Shown one piece after another: positions 25,105-33,281 of a stretch of DNA of 64,000 nucleotides. The notes beneath the pieces are model-generated. The model was not told the origin of the DNA. It ran no database searches and saw only the letters and a list, made by a program, of their open reading frames with translations. Made by a program: the position numbers and the translations under genes. The stretch's first letter is position 1. Each line of letters opens with the position of its first letter. The DNA is from Erysipelotrichaceae bacterium (GTDB lineage Bacteria > Bacillota_I > Bacilli_A > Erysipelotrichales > Erysipelotrichaceae), in the NCBI GenBank assembly GCA_017442805.1, contig JAFRZA010000034.1, positions 1-64,000 on the forward strand, written 5' to 3'.

Positions 25105-26309
25105 TGAGCGCCATCAAGCACCTTAACAAGATGAAGTTTACCAAGACCGGACCCAGACGCGAAGCAATCATCAAAAAGGCTTCTGACAAGATGACTCCGG
25201 AAAGCAGCTTCTACAAGTCCAACCGCATCGCTCAGGCGCTGCATCCCGCCTATCAGGATCTGGTCATTTCCAAGATGGTCATGGAAGATGAGGTGACCTG
25301 CAGTTACTACCTGGAACCCGATAAGGAAGCGGGCTGCGAAAAAATGGCCTACTTCCAGGCCGGGCAGTATCTGTGCGTGGAACTGACCATCGACGGTCAT
25401 CACTTCAACCGTCCCTACTCCATTTCCTCTTCGCCCAGACAGGCTAAGGAAGAAGGCTTCTACCGCCTGAGCATTGCCCTGATGAAGGGTTTCATCGCCC
25501 CCGACTACATCCGGGAAAACTGGAAGGTCGGCACCAAGGTCAGGGTTTCCGCTCCTCTGGGCAATTTCACCTATAACCGCTTAAGAGACGGCAAGAAGAT
25601 ACTGGCCCTGATCGGCGGCAACGGCGTCACGCCGTTTGTCTCCATGGCCCACGCCATCGCTGACGGCGACATCGACGCCGACATGCTGATGCTGTACGGA
25701 AATAAGGATCTCAAGAGCGCGCTGTTCAGGAAAGAACTTCAGCAGCTGGCTGAGGGCTGTGAACGCCTGAAGATCATCGACGTTCTGGAAGATGAAGAGA
25801 TCGAAGGCGGCGAGCACGGACTTATCACCACCCAGCTGATCAAGAAATACCGTACCGACAAGGATACCTCGCTGTTTGTCTGCGGACCGCAGGCGATGTA
25901 CGACTACCTGAATAAGGAACTGCCGAAGCTGAAGATACCGCAGAAGTATCTGCGCCTGGAGATCTACGGCCAGCTCAATGAGCCTTTCCGTCTGAAGGAA
26001 TATCCCAAGGGCCAGAAGGACAAGGTCTATACGCTGAAAGTCAGACAGGGAGAAGTGACCTATGAGATCAGGTGCCCGGCCGGCACCTCGCTGGTAAACG
26101 CCATTGAGCAGAGCGGCATCCGCATTCCGGTACACTGCCGAAGCGGCTACTGCGGCTTCTGCCACTCCCGGCTGATCAGCGGCGAGATCTTCACACCCGG
26201 CTTCCTGGAACACAGAAGAGCAGCCGACCACACCTACGGCTACATCCATCCCTGCTGCAGCTTCCCACTGAGCGATCTGGAAATTGAGATACCGCTGTAT
26301 AAGAACTAG
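25104..26309 (+). CDS. Ferredoxin-NAD(P)H reductase with C-terminal 2Fe-2S domain
   Basis: A 401-residue electron-transfer protein. Residues 45-170 form an FAD domain (FNRPYSISSSPRQ), 170-290 an NAD(P)H domain (LALIGGNGVTPFVSMAHA, FVCGPQAMYDYL), and 310-401 a plant-type 2Fe-2S ferredoxin with C345-x4-C350-x2-C353 and Cys384 or Cys385 in HPCCSFP. It resembles the reductase part of Rieske/P450-like or MocD-type systems. Translational overlap with the CrtI-like flavoprotein suggests it supplies that enzyme. The N-terminal 45 residues are basic and of unknown role. Confidence 0.9.
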   Translation: MSAIKHLNKMKFTKTGPRREAIIKKASDKMTPESSFYKSNRIAQALHPAYQDLVISKMVMEDEVTCSYYLEPDKEAGCEKMAYFQAGQYLCVELTIDGHHFNRPYSISSSPRQAKEEGFYRLSIALMKGFIAPDYIRENWKVGTKVRVSAPLGNFTYNRLRDGKKILALIGGNGVTPFVSMAHAIADGDIDADMLMLYGNKDLKSALFRKELQQLAEGCERLKIIDVLEDEEIEGGEHGLITTQLIKKYRTDKDTSLFVCGPQAMYDYLNKELPKLKIPQKYLRLEIYGQLNEPFRLKEYPKGQKDKVYTLKVRQGEVTYEIRCPAGTSLVNAIEQSGIRIPVHCRSGYCGFCHSRLISGEIFTPGFLEHRRAADHTYGYIHPCCSFPLSDLEIEIPLYKN

Positions 26310-26321
26310 GAGGGCTGCTAT

Positions 26322-26855
26322 ATGTTTTTCGTTATTGCCGATCTGACGGAAGACGGTTACAACGGCATTGATCGATCTCTGCTGCTGTCTCCCTGCAAGA
26401 CAATAAAGCGGCGGAAAACGGAAATCGATGACCGAATCGGCTATTATGCTGGCGGAGTTTACTATCTGTATAAGGATAAGACCGCTGAACAGTGGAATCT
26501 GATAGTCAGAAATACCGATATTGACCTGAATATCAGCAAATATGATGAGGCCACTCTGTTTAGGGTATACGAGGAGTATAAGAGCATTAACGAGATCATT
26601 CCCTGCGAAATGCTGGTCGGTGATTGGTCACCCATTGAAAACAGCCGTTTCCAACTGGAGTTTGTCGGTGTCGATCTCGTAGATCCGGAAGGTGAATCAT
26701 TGTTATATTGGTATGAGCGCAGACTGTTCTGCGATGCAGCGGGTGCCGCTGAATTTCTCTCAGAGGTAAAAAAACATGATCAGGCACATTCGGACTGGCA
26801 GCCATTCTATGTATACAGAATAGTTGGCGAGAAAGAACAAAACAACGGCGGATGA
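26322..26855 (+). CDS. Hypothetical protein
   Basis: A 177-residue soluble acidic protein, rich in Tyr, Asp and Glu (DRIGYYAGGVYYLYKDK; LLYWYERRLFCDAAG). No domain recognised and no signal or membrane segment. AGGAGG precedes ATG 26322, 12 bases after the reductase stop, so it may be in that operon, but its codons are visibly more A/T-ending than the two upstream genes. Its TGA lies in the loop of the terminator that follows. Confidence 0.7.
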   Translation: MFFVIADLTEDGYNGIDRSLLLSPCKTIKRRKTEIDDRIGYYAGGVYYLYKDKTAEQWNLIVRNTDIDLNISKYDEATLFRVYEEYKSINEIIPCEMLVGDWSPIENSRFQLEFVGVDLVDPEGESLLYWYERRLFCDAAGAAEFLSEVKKHDQAHSDWQPFYVYRIVGEKEQNNGG

Positions 26856-26868
26856 TTCCGCCGTTTTT
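26844..26868 (+). terminator. Terminator overlapping a stop codon
   Basis: AACGGCGGA-TGAT-TCCGCCGTT with a T-run after it; the gene's TGA stop (26853-26855) is in the loop. Confidence 0.88.
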
Positions 26869-26905
26869 CATTTATTATGATGTGTATAATTCCTGACAAT
26901 TGAAT

Positions 26906-26939
26906 TATAATGATTACGGATAGAATTATCAGATAATCA
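26906..26939 (+). promoter_or_regulatory. PTS IIB promoter with nested dyad
   Basis: TATAAT (26906-26911) is followed at once by TGATTA-CG-GATA-GAAT-TATC-AGA-TAATCA (26911-26939), a nested inverted repeat that would cover the transcription start. This is an operator-like position for a repressor; the -35 is not clear. Confidence 0.4.
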
Positions 26940-26964
26940 TCCACTGATGAAAGGAAGTGTTGTC

Positions 26965-27270
26965 ATGGTGGAAATCAAGAAGATACTGTGCTGCTGCGGA
27001 GGCGGCATGGGCAGCTCGTTCATGGTTCAGCTGAACATTCAGAAGTATCTCAAGCAGACGGGCAGAGAAGGAATCGAAGTCGATCACGTCTCGCTGGGAG
27101 AGATCTCAGCTCAGAAGTTCGACCTTCTGGTCGTCGGCCGGGACATTGTCTACAACGTCAGGGAATATCCACGCATCGTGGAACTGTTCAGGATCATGGA
27201 CATGAAGGAACTGAGTGAAAAACTGGACAGAGCGTTTGCCTGTCAGGAAGACACCTACCACATCAAGTAA
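26965..27270 (+). CDS. Orphan PTS IIB component (ascorbate/galactitol-like)
   Basis: A 101-residue phosphotransferase IIB protein. CCCGGGMGSSFMVQLNIQKYL is the phosphocysteine loop of the SgaB/UlaB and GatB type, and FDLLVVGRDIV forms the next strand. It normally takes phosphate from IIA and passes it to sugar during uptake by IIC. No IIA or IIC gene is adjacent, so it must pair with one elsewhere or act as a regulator. AAGGAAG sits 8 bases before ATG 26965. The stop touches the stop of the convergent hydrolase gene. Confidence 0.82.
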   Translation: MVEIKKILCCCGGGMGSSFMVQLNIQKYLKQTGREGIEVDHVSLGEISAQKFDLLVVGRDIVYNVREYPRIVELFRIMDMKELSEKLDRAFACQEDTYHIK

Positions 27271-28059
27271 TCATCTTTCAATTTCAGCAAGGAGCACCCT
27301 CAGATACCGGTTGATGTCAGAGTCGTATTGCTCCTTGTTTTCTTTTTTGCAGGCGATCTCATGGAACTCGGATCCTCCGATGGCATCATGAAGGATTTCG
27401 CCGTAATGATAAGAGTGAATCTCATCCTGCCGGTTGGCGAGGATGATGACCGGAATCTTGATCTTCTTGAGTTCTTCAAGAGATCTGATGGGATGCTGAC
27501 CTGGTATGGAAGCGAATTTATCCGGGTATTTCAGGGAGATTTGATCTTCAAAGAAACTGAACATGGAAACAGCGGTTTCGCTGTCCTGCTTCAGAACGGT
27601 TTCATAAGCCGGGCTTTTCAGCAACACATCCCTGTCATTTTCCTTCAGCGCATCTGCCAAAGCGCTGAAGAGATCGACGTACATCTGCGGCATCGTCCTG
27701 TCGCACCAGGCGTTGCGGATCAGCAGCATTCCCGTGACCCTGTCCGGATACTTTAGGCAGGTTGCTACGCTGACGGCGGCGCCCATGGAGATGCCGCCGA
27801 TCGCGAATCTGTCAATTCCCAGATGATCAGCGAGCCTGATGACATCATCAGCCAGGGTATCGATGCTCATGTCCTCATCGGCTTCGCTTTCCCCATGACC
27901 TCTCTGGTCAGGAAGAACGCACATGATTCCCTCAATGGGCTGATACATGTCCCGGGTCTGCAGATTGTTGTTACCTAAGCCGTGCAGCAGGAAAAACGGA
28001 TAGCCTTCGCCGACTATCTTATAGCTGAAACTGAGTCCGTCGTGAACGAATTGCGGCAT
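27271..28059 (-). CDS. Alpha/beta hydrolase
   Basis: A 262-residue hydrolase with the oxyanion strand FFLLHGLGNNN, nucleophile elbow GISMGA, a helical cap in the middle and a late acid region (VIILANRQDEIHSYHYGE). The usual final His is probably in the FHEIACKKE area. Similar to prolyl iminopeptidase or lactonase-type enzymes; substrate unknown. ATG 28059 has GGAG 8 bases upstream; a GTG at 28068 is less likely. Divergent from the flavoenzyme at 28230, so the intergenic dyad could affect both. Confidence 0.85.
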   Translation of the reverse strand: MPQFVHDGLSFSYKIVGEGYPFFLLHGLGNNNLQTRDMYQPIEGIMCVLPDQRGHGESEADEDMSIDTLADDVIRLADHLGIDRFAIGGISMGAAVSVATCLKYPDRVTGMLLIRNAWCDRTMPQMYVDLFSALADALKENDRDVLLKSPAYETVLKQDSETAVSMFSFFEDQISLKYPDKFASIPGQHPIRSLEELKKIKIPVIILANRQDEIHSYHYGEILHDAIGGSEFHEIACKKENKEQYDSDINRYLRVLLAEIER

Positions 28060-28148
28060 TATGATCACTCCTTTTTATGTCACCTTCATTATAATACGTC
28101 CGCAGTACAGCGCCGGATTTTTGTTAAAAAAGTCGATTCTCTCACGTG

Positions 28149-28190
28149 CTGAACATGTCAATTGTTCAGTTTTTCACAGAGTGCTAGTAT
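28149..28190 (+). promoter_or_regulatory. Operator dyad overlapping promoter of fatty acid isomerase-like gene
   Basis: CTGAACA (28149-28155) and TGTTCAG (28163-28169) form a perfect 7-7-7 inverted repeat. Its right arm overlaps the -35 TTGTTC (28162-28167); 17 bases on is an extended -10 TGC-TAGTAT (box 28185-28190). The layout suggests repression by a dimeric, TetR-like regulator. No such regulator is adjacent. Confidence 0.6.
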
Positions 28191-28229
28191 TAAATTGAAT
28201 AAGGATACAAGAAAGAGGAAAGAAGAATA

Positions 28230-29630
28230 ATGAAAGACACCAATGCAAGAATCTGTATCATCGGAGGCGGCCCGGCCGGCATTTCCGCGGCCATGTACCT
28301 CCAGAAGAAGGGCTACCGGAATTACACGATTTATGAGAAACTGAACAAGATCGGCGGCAAGAGCTATTCCCCGAAGATCGAAGTCAACGGTGAAAAGCGC
28401 ACTTACGAAACCGGCGCCATCATGGGTGCCTGCACCTATCACGCCGTTCATGAAGTTGAGGAATTTGCCGGCGTCGGCCATGACGACGGTCCGAACATGA
28501 GAAGGATCTTCCGCGATTCTTCCGGCAGGGAGATCTTCCCGTTTGAACCCAAGAAGGATTTTTCTCTTGGCAAGCTGATTGGTCTGTTGAAGCTGAAAAA
28601 GCAGATGAAAAAACTCGCCGAACTGATGAGAACCAAATATGACGGTTATGACTGCTACGGCCACAGAGGAGTTGCTGAAGGCAAATATGACGGCCTGTCT
28701 AAAATGATGCATAATCCGCTGCAGCGCATTCAGGGCGAAAACCCGAACCTGAAGGATCTGGCGCTGCCGTTTGACAAGTTCTGCAAACTCAACGGCGTTG
28801 AGGAAGTCATGCGGATCTACATCGCTCCGTATACCTCATTCGGCTACGGCTTCTTCGATGAGATCCCGGCCGGCTACGTCATGAAGTATCTGGACGTCAC
28901 CACCGCCATCGAGTTCGTCAACCTGAGACTGTGGACCTGGAAGGAAGGAACCCAGAACATCTACGAACAGGCCAATAAGAAGCTTATCAATCCCGCTCAT
29001 CTGAACACCGAGGTCGTCGGTGTGGAAAGAAAGAACGGCAAGGTCTACGTCACCGTCAAGGACGCCAATGGCCAGAAGACCGAAGAATTTGACAAGCTGA
29101 TCATCACCACCCCGCTGGACGGCTTCCTGAAGTATTCCGACGCCAGAGAAGATGAGAAAGAACTGTTCTCCAGGATCGTTCATGAGAAGTATGTCGACTT
29201 CATCGCCCGCTTCGATGAGAACAGGGGACCGGAGATCTCCTCATACATCTTCGACAACATGGTTCCGGAAAGACTGGGACACGCCATGGTCTACTATCAC
29301 CGCTGGGAAGACCAGAAGGCCAACTGCCCCTGCACGGTCTACGCGCTGCGCAACCACACCGGCACCAAGGACGCTGATTACGGCTACACCGTTAAGACCA
29401 TGGTCGAAGACGTCGAAAAGTGCGGCTTCCCGATCAGGGAAAGGCTCTACGAGCAGGAAACCTACTACTGCCCGCACGTCAGCTGCGAAGACTACGCCAA
29501 CGGCTGGTATGACAAGCTGGAAGCCATTCAGGGCAAGGACAACACCTACTATGCCGGCGAGATCATGAGCTTCGGCGACATGGAAGACACCTGCGCTTCC
29601 TCCAAAGACCTGATCGAGCGCTTCTTCTAA
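28230..29630 (+). CDS. FAD-dependent polyenoic fatty acid isomerase-like enzyme
   Basis: A 466-residue flavoprotein with FAD loop IIGGGPAGISAAMYL, then YEKLNKIGGKSYSP. From memory, several blocks match the polyenoic fatty acid isomerase of Cutibacterium acnes: TYETGAIMG, a KYLD...LWTWKEGTQ block, PERLGHAMVYYHRW and YAGEIMSFG...SKDL near the end. That enzyme shifts double bonds of linoleate to conjugated linoleate using FAD without net redox. The same activity here is inference; a general amine-oxidase-type flavoenzyme is the alternative. It is a single-gene unit with its own dyad-overlapped promoter, GAGG-type ribosome site and strong terminator. Confidence 0.82.
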   Translation: MKDTNARICIIGGGPAGISAAMYLQKKGYRNYTIYEKLNKIGGKSYSPKIEVNGEKRTYETGAIMGACTYHAVHEVEEFAGVGHDDGPNMRRIFRDSSGREIFPFEPKKDFSLGKLIGLLKLKKQMKKLAELMRTKYDGYDCYGHRGVAEGKYDGLSKMMHNPLQRIQGENPNLKDLALPFDKFCKLNGVEEVMRIYIAPYTSFGYGFFDEIPAGYVMKYLDVTTAIEFVNLRLWTWKEGTQNIYEQANKKLINPAHLNTEVVGVERKNGKVYVTVKDANGQKTEEFDKLIITTPLDGFLKYSDAREDEKELFSRIVHEKYVDFIARFDENRGPEISSYIFDNMVPERLGHAMVYYHRWEDQKANCPCTVYALRNHTGTKDADYGYTVKTMVEDVEKCGFPIRERLYEQETYYCPHVSCEDYANGWYDKLEAIQGKDNTYYAGEIMSFGDMEDTCASSKDLIERFF

Positions 29631-29652
29631 GCTGAAGAGCATTACGAAACCT

Positions 29653-29677
29653 AAAGGCTGATCCAATCAGCCTTTTT
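29653..29677 (+). terminator. Terminator after isomerase-like gene
   Basis: AAAGGCTGAT-CCA-ATCAGCCTTT followed by TT. Confidence 0.88.
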
Positions 29678-29757
29678 AAACGCTTTTCCCGCTTCCGTTG
29701 AATTGGTTTTCATACTGTGCTAAAATACAAAAAACCAACAGGAAGGAGAACCCGGAA

Positions 29758-30543
29758 ATGATCGATGTCTGGCCCGTAACCATACCGCAGCTCACCGGCG
29801 GGGAAGAACGCAAGGTCTATGTCTACGTTCCCAATGCCTACCGCAAAAACCCTCAGCAGAGGTATCCGGTTCTCTACATGTTTGACGGACACAATCTTTT
29901 CTATGATTCCGAAGCCTCATTCGGCAAAAGCTGGGGTATGAAGGAATACCTGGACAAGACCAGGCGTCCTCTTATCGTGGTCGGCGTCGAGTGCAATCAC
30001 CACCCGGAGCAGGATGAGTGCGGCGGCCGGCTGTCCGAATACAGTCCCTTTGACTTCGATGATCCCAACTGGGGCTTCATCAAGGGCAGAGGCAGGATCA
30101 CCCTGGACTGGTTCGTCAGGGAACTGAAACCCTACATTGATGAAAACTATCCCACCCTGCCGGATCGCAGTCACACCTTCATTGCCGGCAGTTCGATGGG
30201 CGGCCTGATGACCATTTACGCCCTGACCAAATACAATAAATTCTTCAGCCGCGGCGCGGCTCTGTCGCCGGCGCTGGTTTTCGGCTATAACGACTATTAT
30301 CAGCTGATTGAGAAATCGCTGATCCGCAAGGGCACCGCCATGTACATCGACTACGGGGAAAAGGAACTCAGGTATGACCATCTCAAGGGCATCTTCTCGC
30401 ACACCTGCGGCCTGCTGGTCAAAAAGGGCGTGCTTCTGGAAAGCCGGATCGTACCGGGCGGCTTCCACTCCGAGGCATCCTGGGAGAGGCAGATTCCCTT
30501 CTTCATGGATGTGCTGTTCTATGATCTGAAGGAGGCTGAATGA
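29758..30543 (+). CDS. Esterase-fold (Fes/esterase D-like) hydrolase, first of pair
   Basis: A 261-residue alpha/beta hydrolase of the putative esterase family (PF00756-like). YPVLYMFDGHNLF gives the oxyanion region, IAGSSMGGLMTIYAL the nucleophile elbow, and GGFHSEASWERQIP the catalytic His. GGAAGGAG precedes ATG 29758; a longer frame to 29698 would include the promoter (GTGC-TAAAAT). No signal peptide. First gene of an esterase-esterase-ATP-grasp operon. It may cleave an ester or amide made or recycled by that system; the substrate is unknown. Confidence 0.87.
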   Translation: MIDVWPVTIPQLTGGEERKVYVYVPNAYRKNPQQRYPVLYMFDGHNLFYDSEASFGKSWGMKEYLDKTRRPLIVVGVECNHHPEQDECGGRLSEYSPFDFDDPNWGFIKGRGRITLDWFVRELKPYIDENYPTLPDRSHTFIAGSSMGGLMTIYALTKYNKFFSRGAALSPALVFGYNDYYQLIEKSLIRKGTAMYIDYGEKELRYDHLKGIFSHTCGLLVKKGVLLESRIVPGGFHSEASWERQIPFFMDVLFYDLKEAE

Positions 30544-31301
30544 TGGAGACATATTATACCAGATGGTATTCGGAAAACCTGAACCGGGACATGGAGATCA
30601 AGGTTTACGGCCATCACGGCAAGCCGATCATGTTCATCCCCTGTCAGGACGGCCGCTTCTTTGACTTTGAAGGCTTCGGCATGGATCAGACCTTCAGCCC
30701 CTGGATCGAAAGCGGGCAGTGCATGGTCTTCGCGATCGACTCCATTGACAAGGAAACCTGGAGCGATACCAACGGCGATCCCTACTGGCGCATCAGAAGA
30801 CACGAGGAGTGGATCAACTACATCACCAGGGAAGTCGTACCGTTCATCCGCAACTACACCAACGAGAAAAACGGCTGGGACGGTTTTCCGGGCATCAAGC
30901 CCTTCGGCTGCTCGATGGGTGCTACCCATACCCTGAACCTGTTTCTGCGCTTCCCTGATCTCTTTGACGGCTGTCTGGCCCTCTCCGGGGTCTACAACGC
31001 CAGCTTCTTCCTGGGAGACTACATGGACGAGGTCGTATACCGGAATTCACCGACCGACTACATTCAGAACATGCAGCCGGGTCACCCGTTCATTGAAAAA
31101 TACAACCAGCACCGCGGGATCGTCTGCTGCGGGCGGGGCGCCTGGGAAGAGCCCTGGAGCAATGAGCACATGAAATACCATTTTGAAAGACTGGGAATCA
31201 ACATCTGGTTTGATTTCTGGGGCGAAGACGTCAACCACGACTGGCCATGGTGGCATAAGCAGGTACCCTATTTCCTGCCGGTGTTACTGGCCGATGATTA
31301 G
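30543..31301 (+). CDS. Esterase-fold hydrolase, second of pair
   Basis: About 252 residues. Less like typical esterases at the start (RWYSENLNRDMEIKVYGHHG) but with PIMFIPCQDGRFFDFE, a GCSMGATHTLNLFLRFP nucleophile elbow, and DFWGEDVNHDWPWWHKQ as the acid/His end. The start overlaps the stop of the first esterase: ATGATG at 30540-30545, with GGAGG placed best for the second ATG. It differs clearly from the first esterase, so this is not a recent duplication. The ATP-grasp gene follows 15 bases later. Confidence 0.83.
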   Translation: METYYTRWYSENLNRDMEIKVYGHHGKPIMFIPCQDGRFFDFEGFGMDQTFSPWIESGQCMVFAIDSIDKETWSDTNGDPYWRIRRHEEWINYITREVVPFIRNYTNEKNGWDGFPGIKPFGCSMGATHTLNLFLRFPDLFDGCLALSGVYNASFFLGDYMDEVVYRNSPTDYIQNMQPGHPFIEKYNQHRGIVCCGRGAWEEPWSNEHMKYHFERLGINIWFDFWGEDVNHDWPWWHKQVPYFLPVLLADD

Positions 31302-31316
31302 AAAAGAGGAAGAACC

Positions 31317-32507
31317 ATGAAGAATTTTGTCTACCTGTCACCAAACTTTCCCGATAACCACTGGAACTTCTGCCGCAAGCTGAAGGATAACGGCTTGCGC
31401 GTATTGGGCATCGGCGATGCTCCCTATAATGAGCTGACTGATGATCTCAAGGGATCTCTGGATGAATACTACAAGGTTTCCTCGCTGGAAAACTACGACG
31501 AGGTCTACCGCGCCGTGGCCTTCTTCATCTTCAAGTACGGCCCGATCGACTGGCTGGAGACCAATAACGAATACTGGCTGGAACGCGACGCCAGACTGCG
31601 CACCGCCTTCCACATCACTTCCGGTTTCCAGGAGAAGGACATGCCGGTAGTCAAGTACAAGAGCAAGATGAAGAAGAACTACGCCAAGGCCGGGGTGCCG
31701 GTAGCCCGCTATCACCTGGTCGATAACTTCGAAAACTGCCGCAAGTTCATCGACGAAGTCGGTTATCCGGTCATCGTCAAGCCGGATAACGGCGTCGGCG
31801 CTGCCCACACTTACCGTCTGAAGAATGATGAAGACCTGAAGAATTTCCTGGCTACGGGCGTTACTGAGCCCTACATCATGGAAGAGTACATCTATGGTGA
31901 GGTCGTGACCTTTGATTCGATCACCAACTCCAGGGGCGAGGTCATCTTCTATACCGGCAATGTCACTCCCAACAGCCTGATGGACATTGTCAATAACGAA
32001 GACACCTGCGTCTTCTACATCCGCTCCCATGTTCCCGAGAAGCTGGTGGAAATGGGCAAGGCTACTCTGAAGGCCTTCGGCGTCAGGAGCCGGATGTGCC
32101 ACTTCGAGTATTTCTGCCTGGACCATGACCAGCACATCGGCAAGAAGGGCGACTTCGTCGCTCTGGAAGTCAACATGAGGCCCTCCGGCGGCATTTCGCC
32201 GACGATGATGAATTATGCCAATGAGACCGATATCTACGAGATATGGGCTGACATGATCGCTTACGACGAAACTGACAAGGGTCAGGGCAATAAGCACAAC
32301 TGCATCTTCATCGGCCGCCGCGACAACCGCAATTACGTGCTGAATCATGACCAGTACATGGACAAGTACCGCGATCACATCCGCATTCAGCAGCGGGTAC
32401 CGGATGCCCTGTCCAATACCATGGGCAACATTATGTACATCGGCGTCTTCGATACCGATGAGGAAGTAAGGCAGTTCATCATCGATGGCTGCAACTGCGT
32501 CCAGTAG
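31317..32507 (+). CDS. ATP-grasp carboxylate-amine ligase-like protein
   Basis: A 396-residue ATP-grasp enzyme. The N-terminal lobe has NFVYLSPNFPDNHW and GIGDAPYNEL. The ATP-binding part has GYPVIVKPDNGVGAAHTYRL and EPYIMEEYIYGEVVTFDSI, and the metal end is FVALEVNMRPSGGISPTMMNYA. Such enzymes join a carboxylate to an amine or thiol through an acylphosphate. Third gene after two esterase-fold genes and before a terminator. I remember this gene set in other gut Bacillota without a known product; that recollection was not checked. Confidence 0.87.
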   Translation: MKNFVYLSPNFPDNHWNFCRKLKDNGLRVLGIGDAPYNELTDDLKGSLDEYYKVSSLENYDEVYRAVAFFIFKYGPIDWLETNNEYWLERDARLRTAFHITSGFQEKDMPVVKYKSKMKKNYAKAGVPVARYHLVDNFENCRKFIDEVGYPVIVKPDNGVGAAHTYRLKNDEDLKNFLATGVTEPYIMEEYIYGEVVTFDSITNSRGEVIFYTGNVTPNSLMDIVNNEDTCVFYIRSHVPEKLVEMGKATLKAFGVRSRMCHFEYFCLDHDQHIGKKGDFVALEVNMRPSGGISPTMMNYANETDIYEIWADMIAYDETDKGQGNKHNCIFIGRRDNRNYVLNHDQYMDKYRDHIRIQQRVPDALSNTMGNIMYIGVFDTDEEVRQFIIDGCNCVQ

Positions 32508-32523
32508 CATTCCAATGAACACG

Positions 32524-32549
32524 GAGAAGTGGCATAAGCCGCTTCTTTT
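32524..32549 (+). terminator. Terminator after ATP-grasp operon
   Basis: GAAGTGGC-ATAA-GCCGCTTC (one G-T pair) followed by TTTTGTT. The downstream gene's extended -10, TGT-TATAAT (32552-32557), follows immediately. Confidence 0.75.
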
Positions 32550-32600
32550 GTTATAATGGATGGGAAAAGAGTGAATTGAAACTCAGGAGATCATAGGGAT

Positions 32601-33275
32601 ATGAAAGATGGAAAACTGCTCAGGGAAGCACTTGTCAAGTATCTGGCCGGAATCATCCTGGTTGCCGGTCTGCTTTTCGTACCGGCCGGCAGTCTGAAAT
32701 GGAAGGAAGGCTGGCTGTTCATGGGCCTGCTTTTTGTGCCGATGTTTATTGCCGGCATCGTCATGTACCTGAAGGCACCGGATCTGTTAAGAAGCAGGCT
32801 GAACGCCAAAGAAAAGGAAATGACCCAGAAGAGCGTCATCGGCTTAAGCGGTCTGATGTTTCTGGCGGTCTTCGTGCTGGCCGGACTTAATCAGCGTTTC
32901 GGCTGGATAAGGCTGCCCGCTGCCGTTGTCGTCATTGCGTCAATTGTCTTTCTGCTTTCCTATCTGATGTTCGCCGAGGTGCTGAGGGAAAACGCCTGGC
33001 TTTCCCGGACCATTGAGGTGGTGGAGGACCAGAAGGTCGTCGACAGCGGCCTGTACGGCATTGTCCGTCATCCGATGTATACCGCTACCGTCTTCCTGTT
33101 TCTTTCCATGCCGCTGATCCTCAACTCGCTGCCTTCCTTTGTGATCATGCTGACCTACATTCCGCTGATCGTAAAGCGTATCTTCAATGAGGAAGAAGTC
33201 CTTCAGAAAGAACTGAAGGGCTACAGCGATTACTGTCAGAAGGTCAAATACCGGCTGGTACCGTTCATCTGGTGA
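32601..33275 (+). CDS. Isoprenylcysteine carboxyl methyltransferase-like membrane protein
   Basis: A 224-residue integral membrane protein with about five hydrophobic segments (near 12-28, 36-56, 78-96, 104-122 and 160-185). The C-terminal SAM-binding signature GLYGIVRHPMYTA and EEVLQKELKGYSDYCQKVKYRLVPF match the ICMT/PEMT-like methyltransferase family. Bacterial members are poorly characterised and methylate lipid or small hydrophobic substrates. It has its own promoter and is followed 6 bases later by the small kinase gene. Confidence 0.87.
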   Translation: MKDGKLLREALVKYLAGIILVAGLLFVPAGSLKWKEGWLFMGLLFVPMFIAGIVMYLKAPDLLRSRLNAKEKEMTQKSVIGLSGLMFLAVFVLAGLNQRFGWIRLPAAVVVIASIVFLLSYLMFAEVLRENAWLSRTIEVVEDQKVVDSGLYGIVRHPMYTATVFLFLSMPLILNSLPSFVIMLTYIPLIVKRIFNEEEVLQKELKGYSDYCQKVKYRLVPFIW

Positions 33276-33281
33276 TCGGAA

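Noticed and set aside
31338..32522. Long open frame (about 394 codons) opposite the ATP-grasp gene
   Set aside because: It mirrors the codon pattern of the ATP-grasp gene; the plus frame has a clear family match and ribosome site. Similar long antisense frames at 14860-15846 and 33927-35225 are rejected for the same reason.
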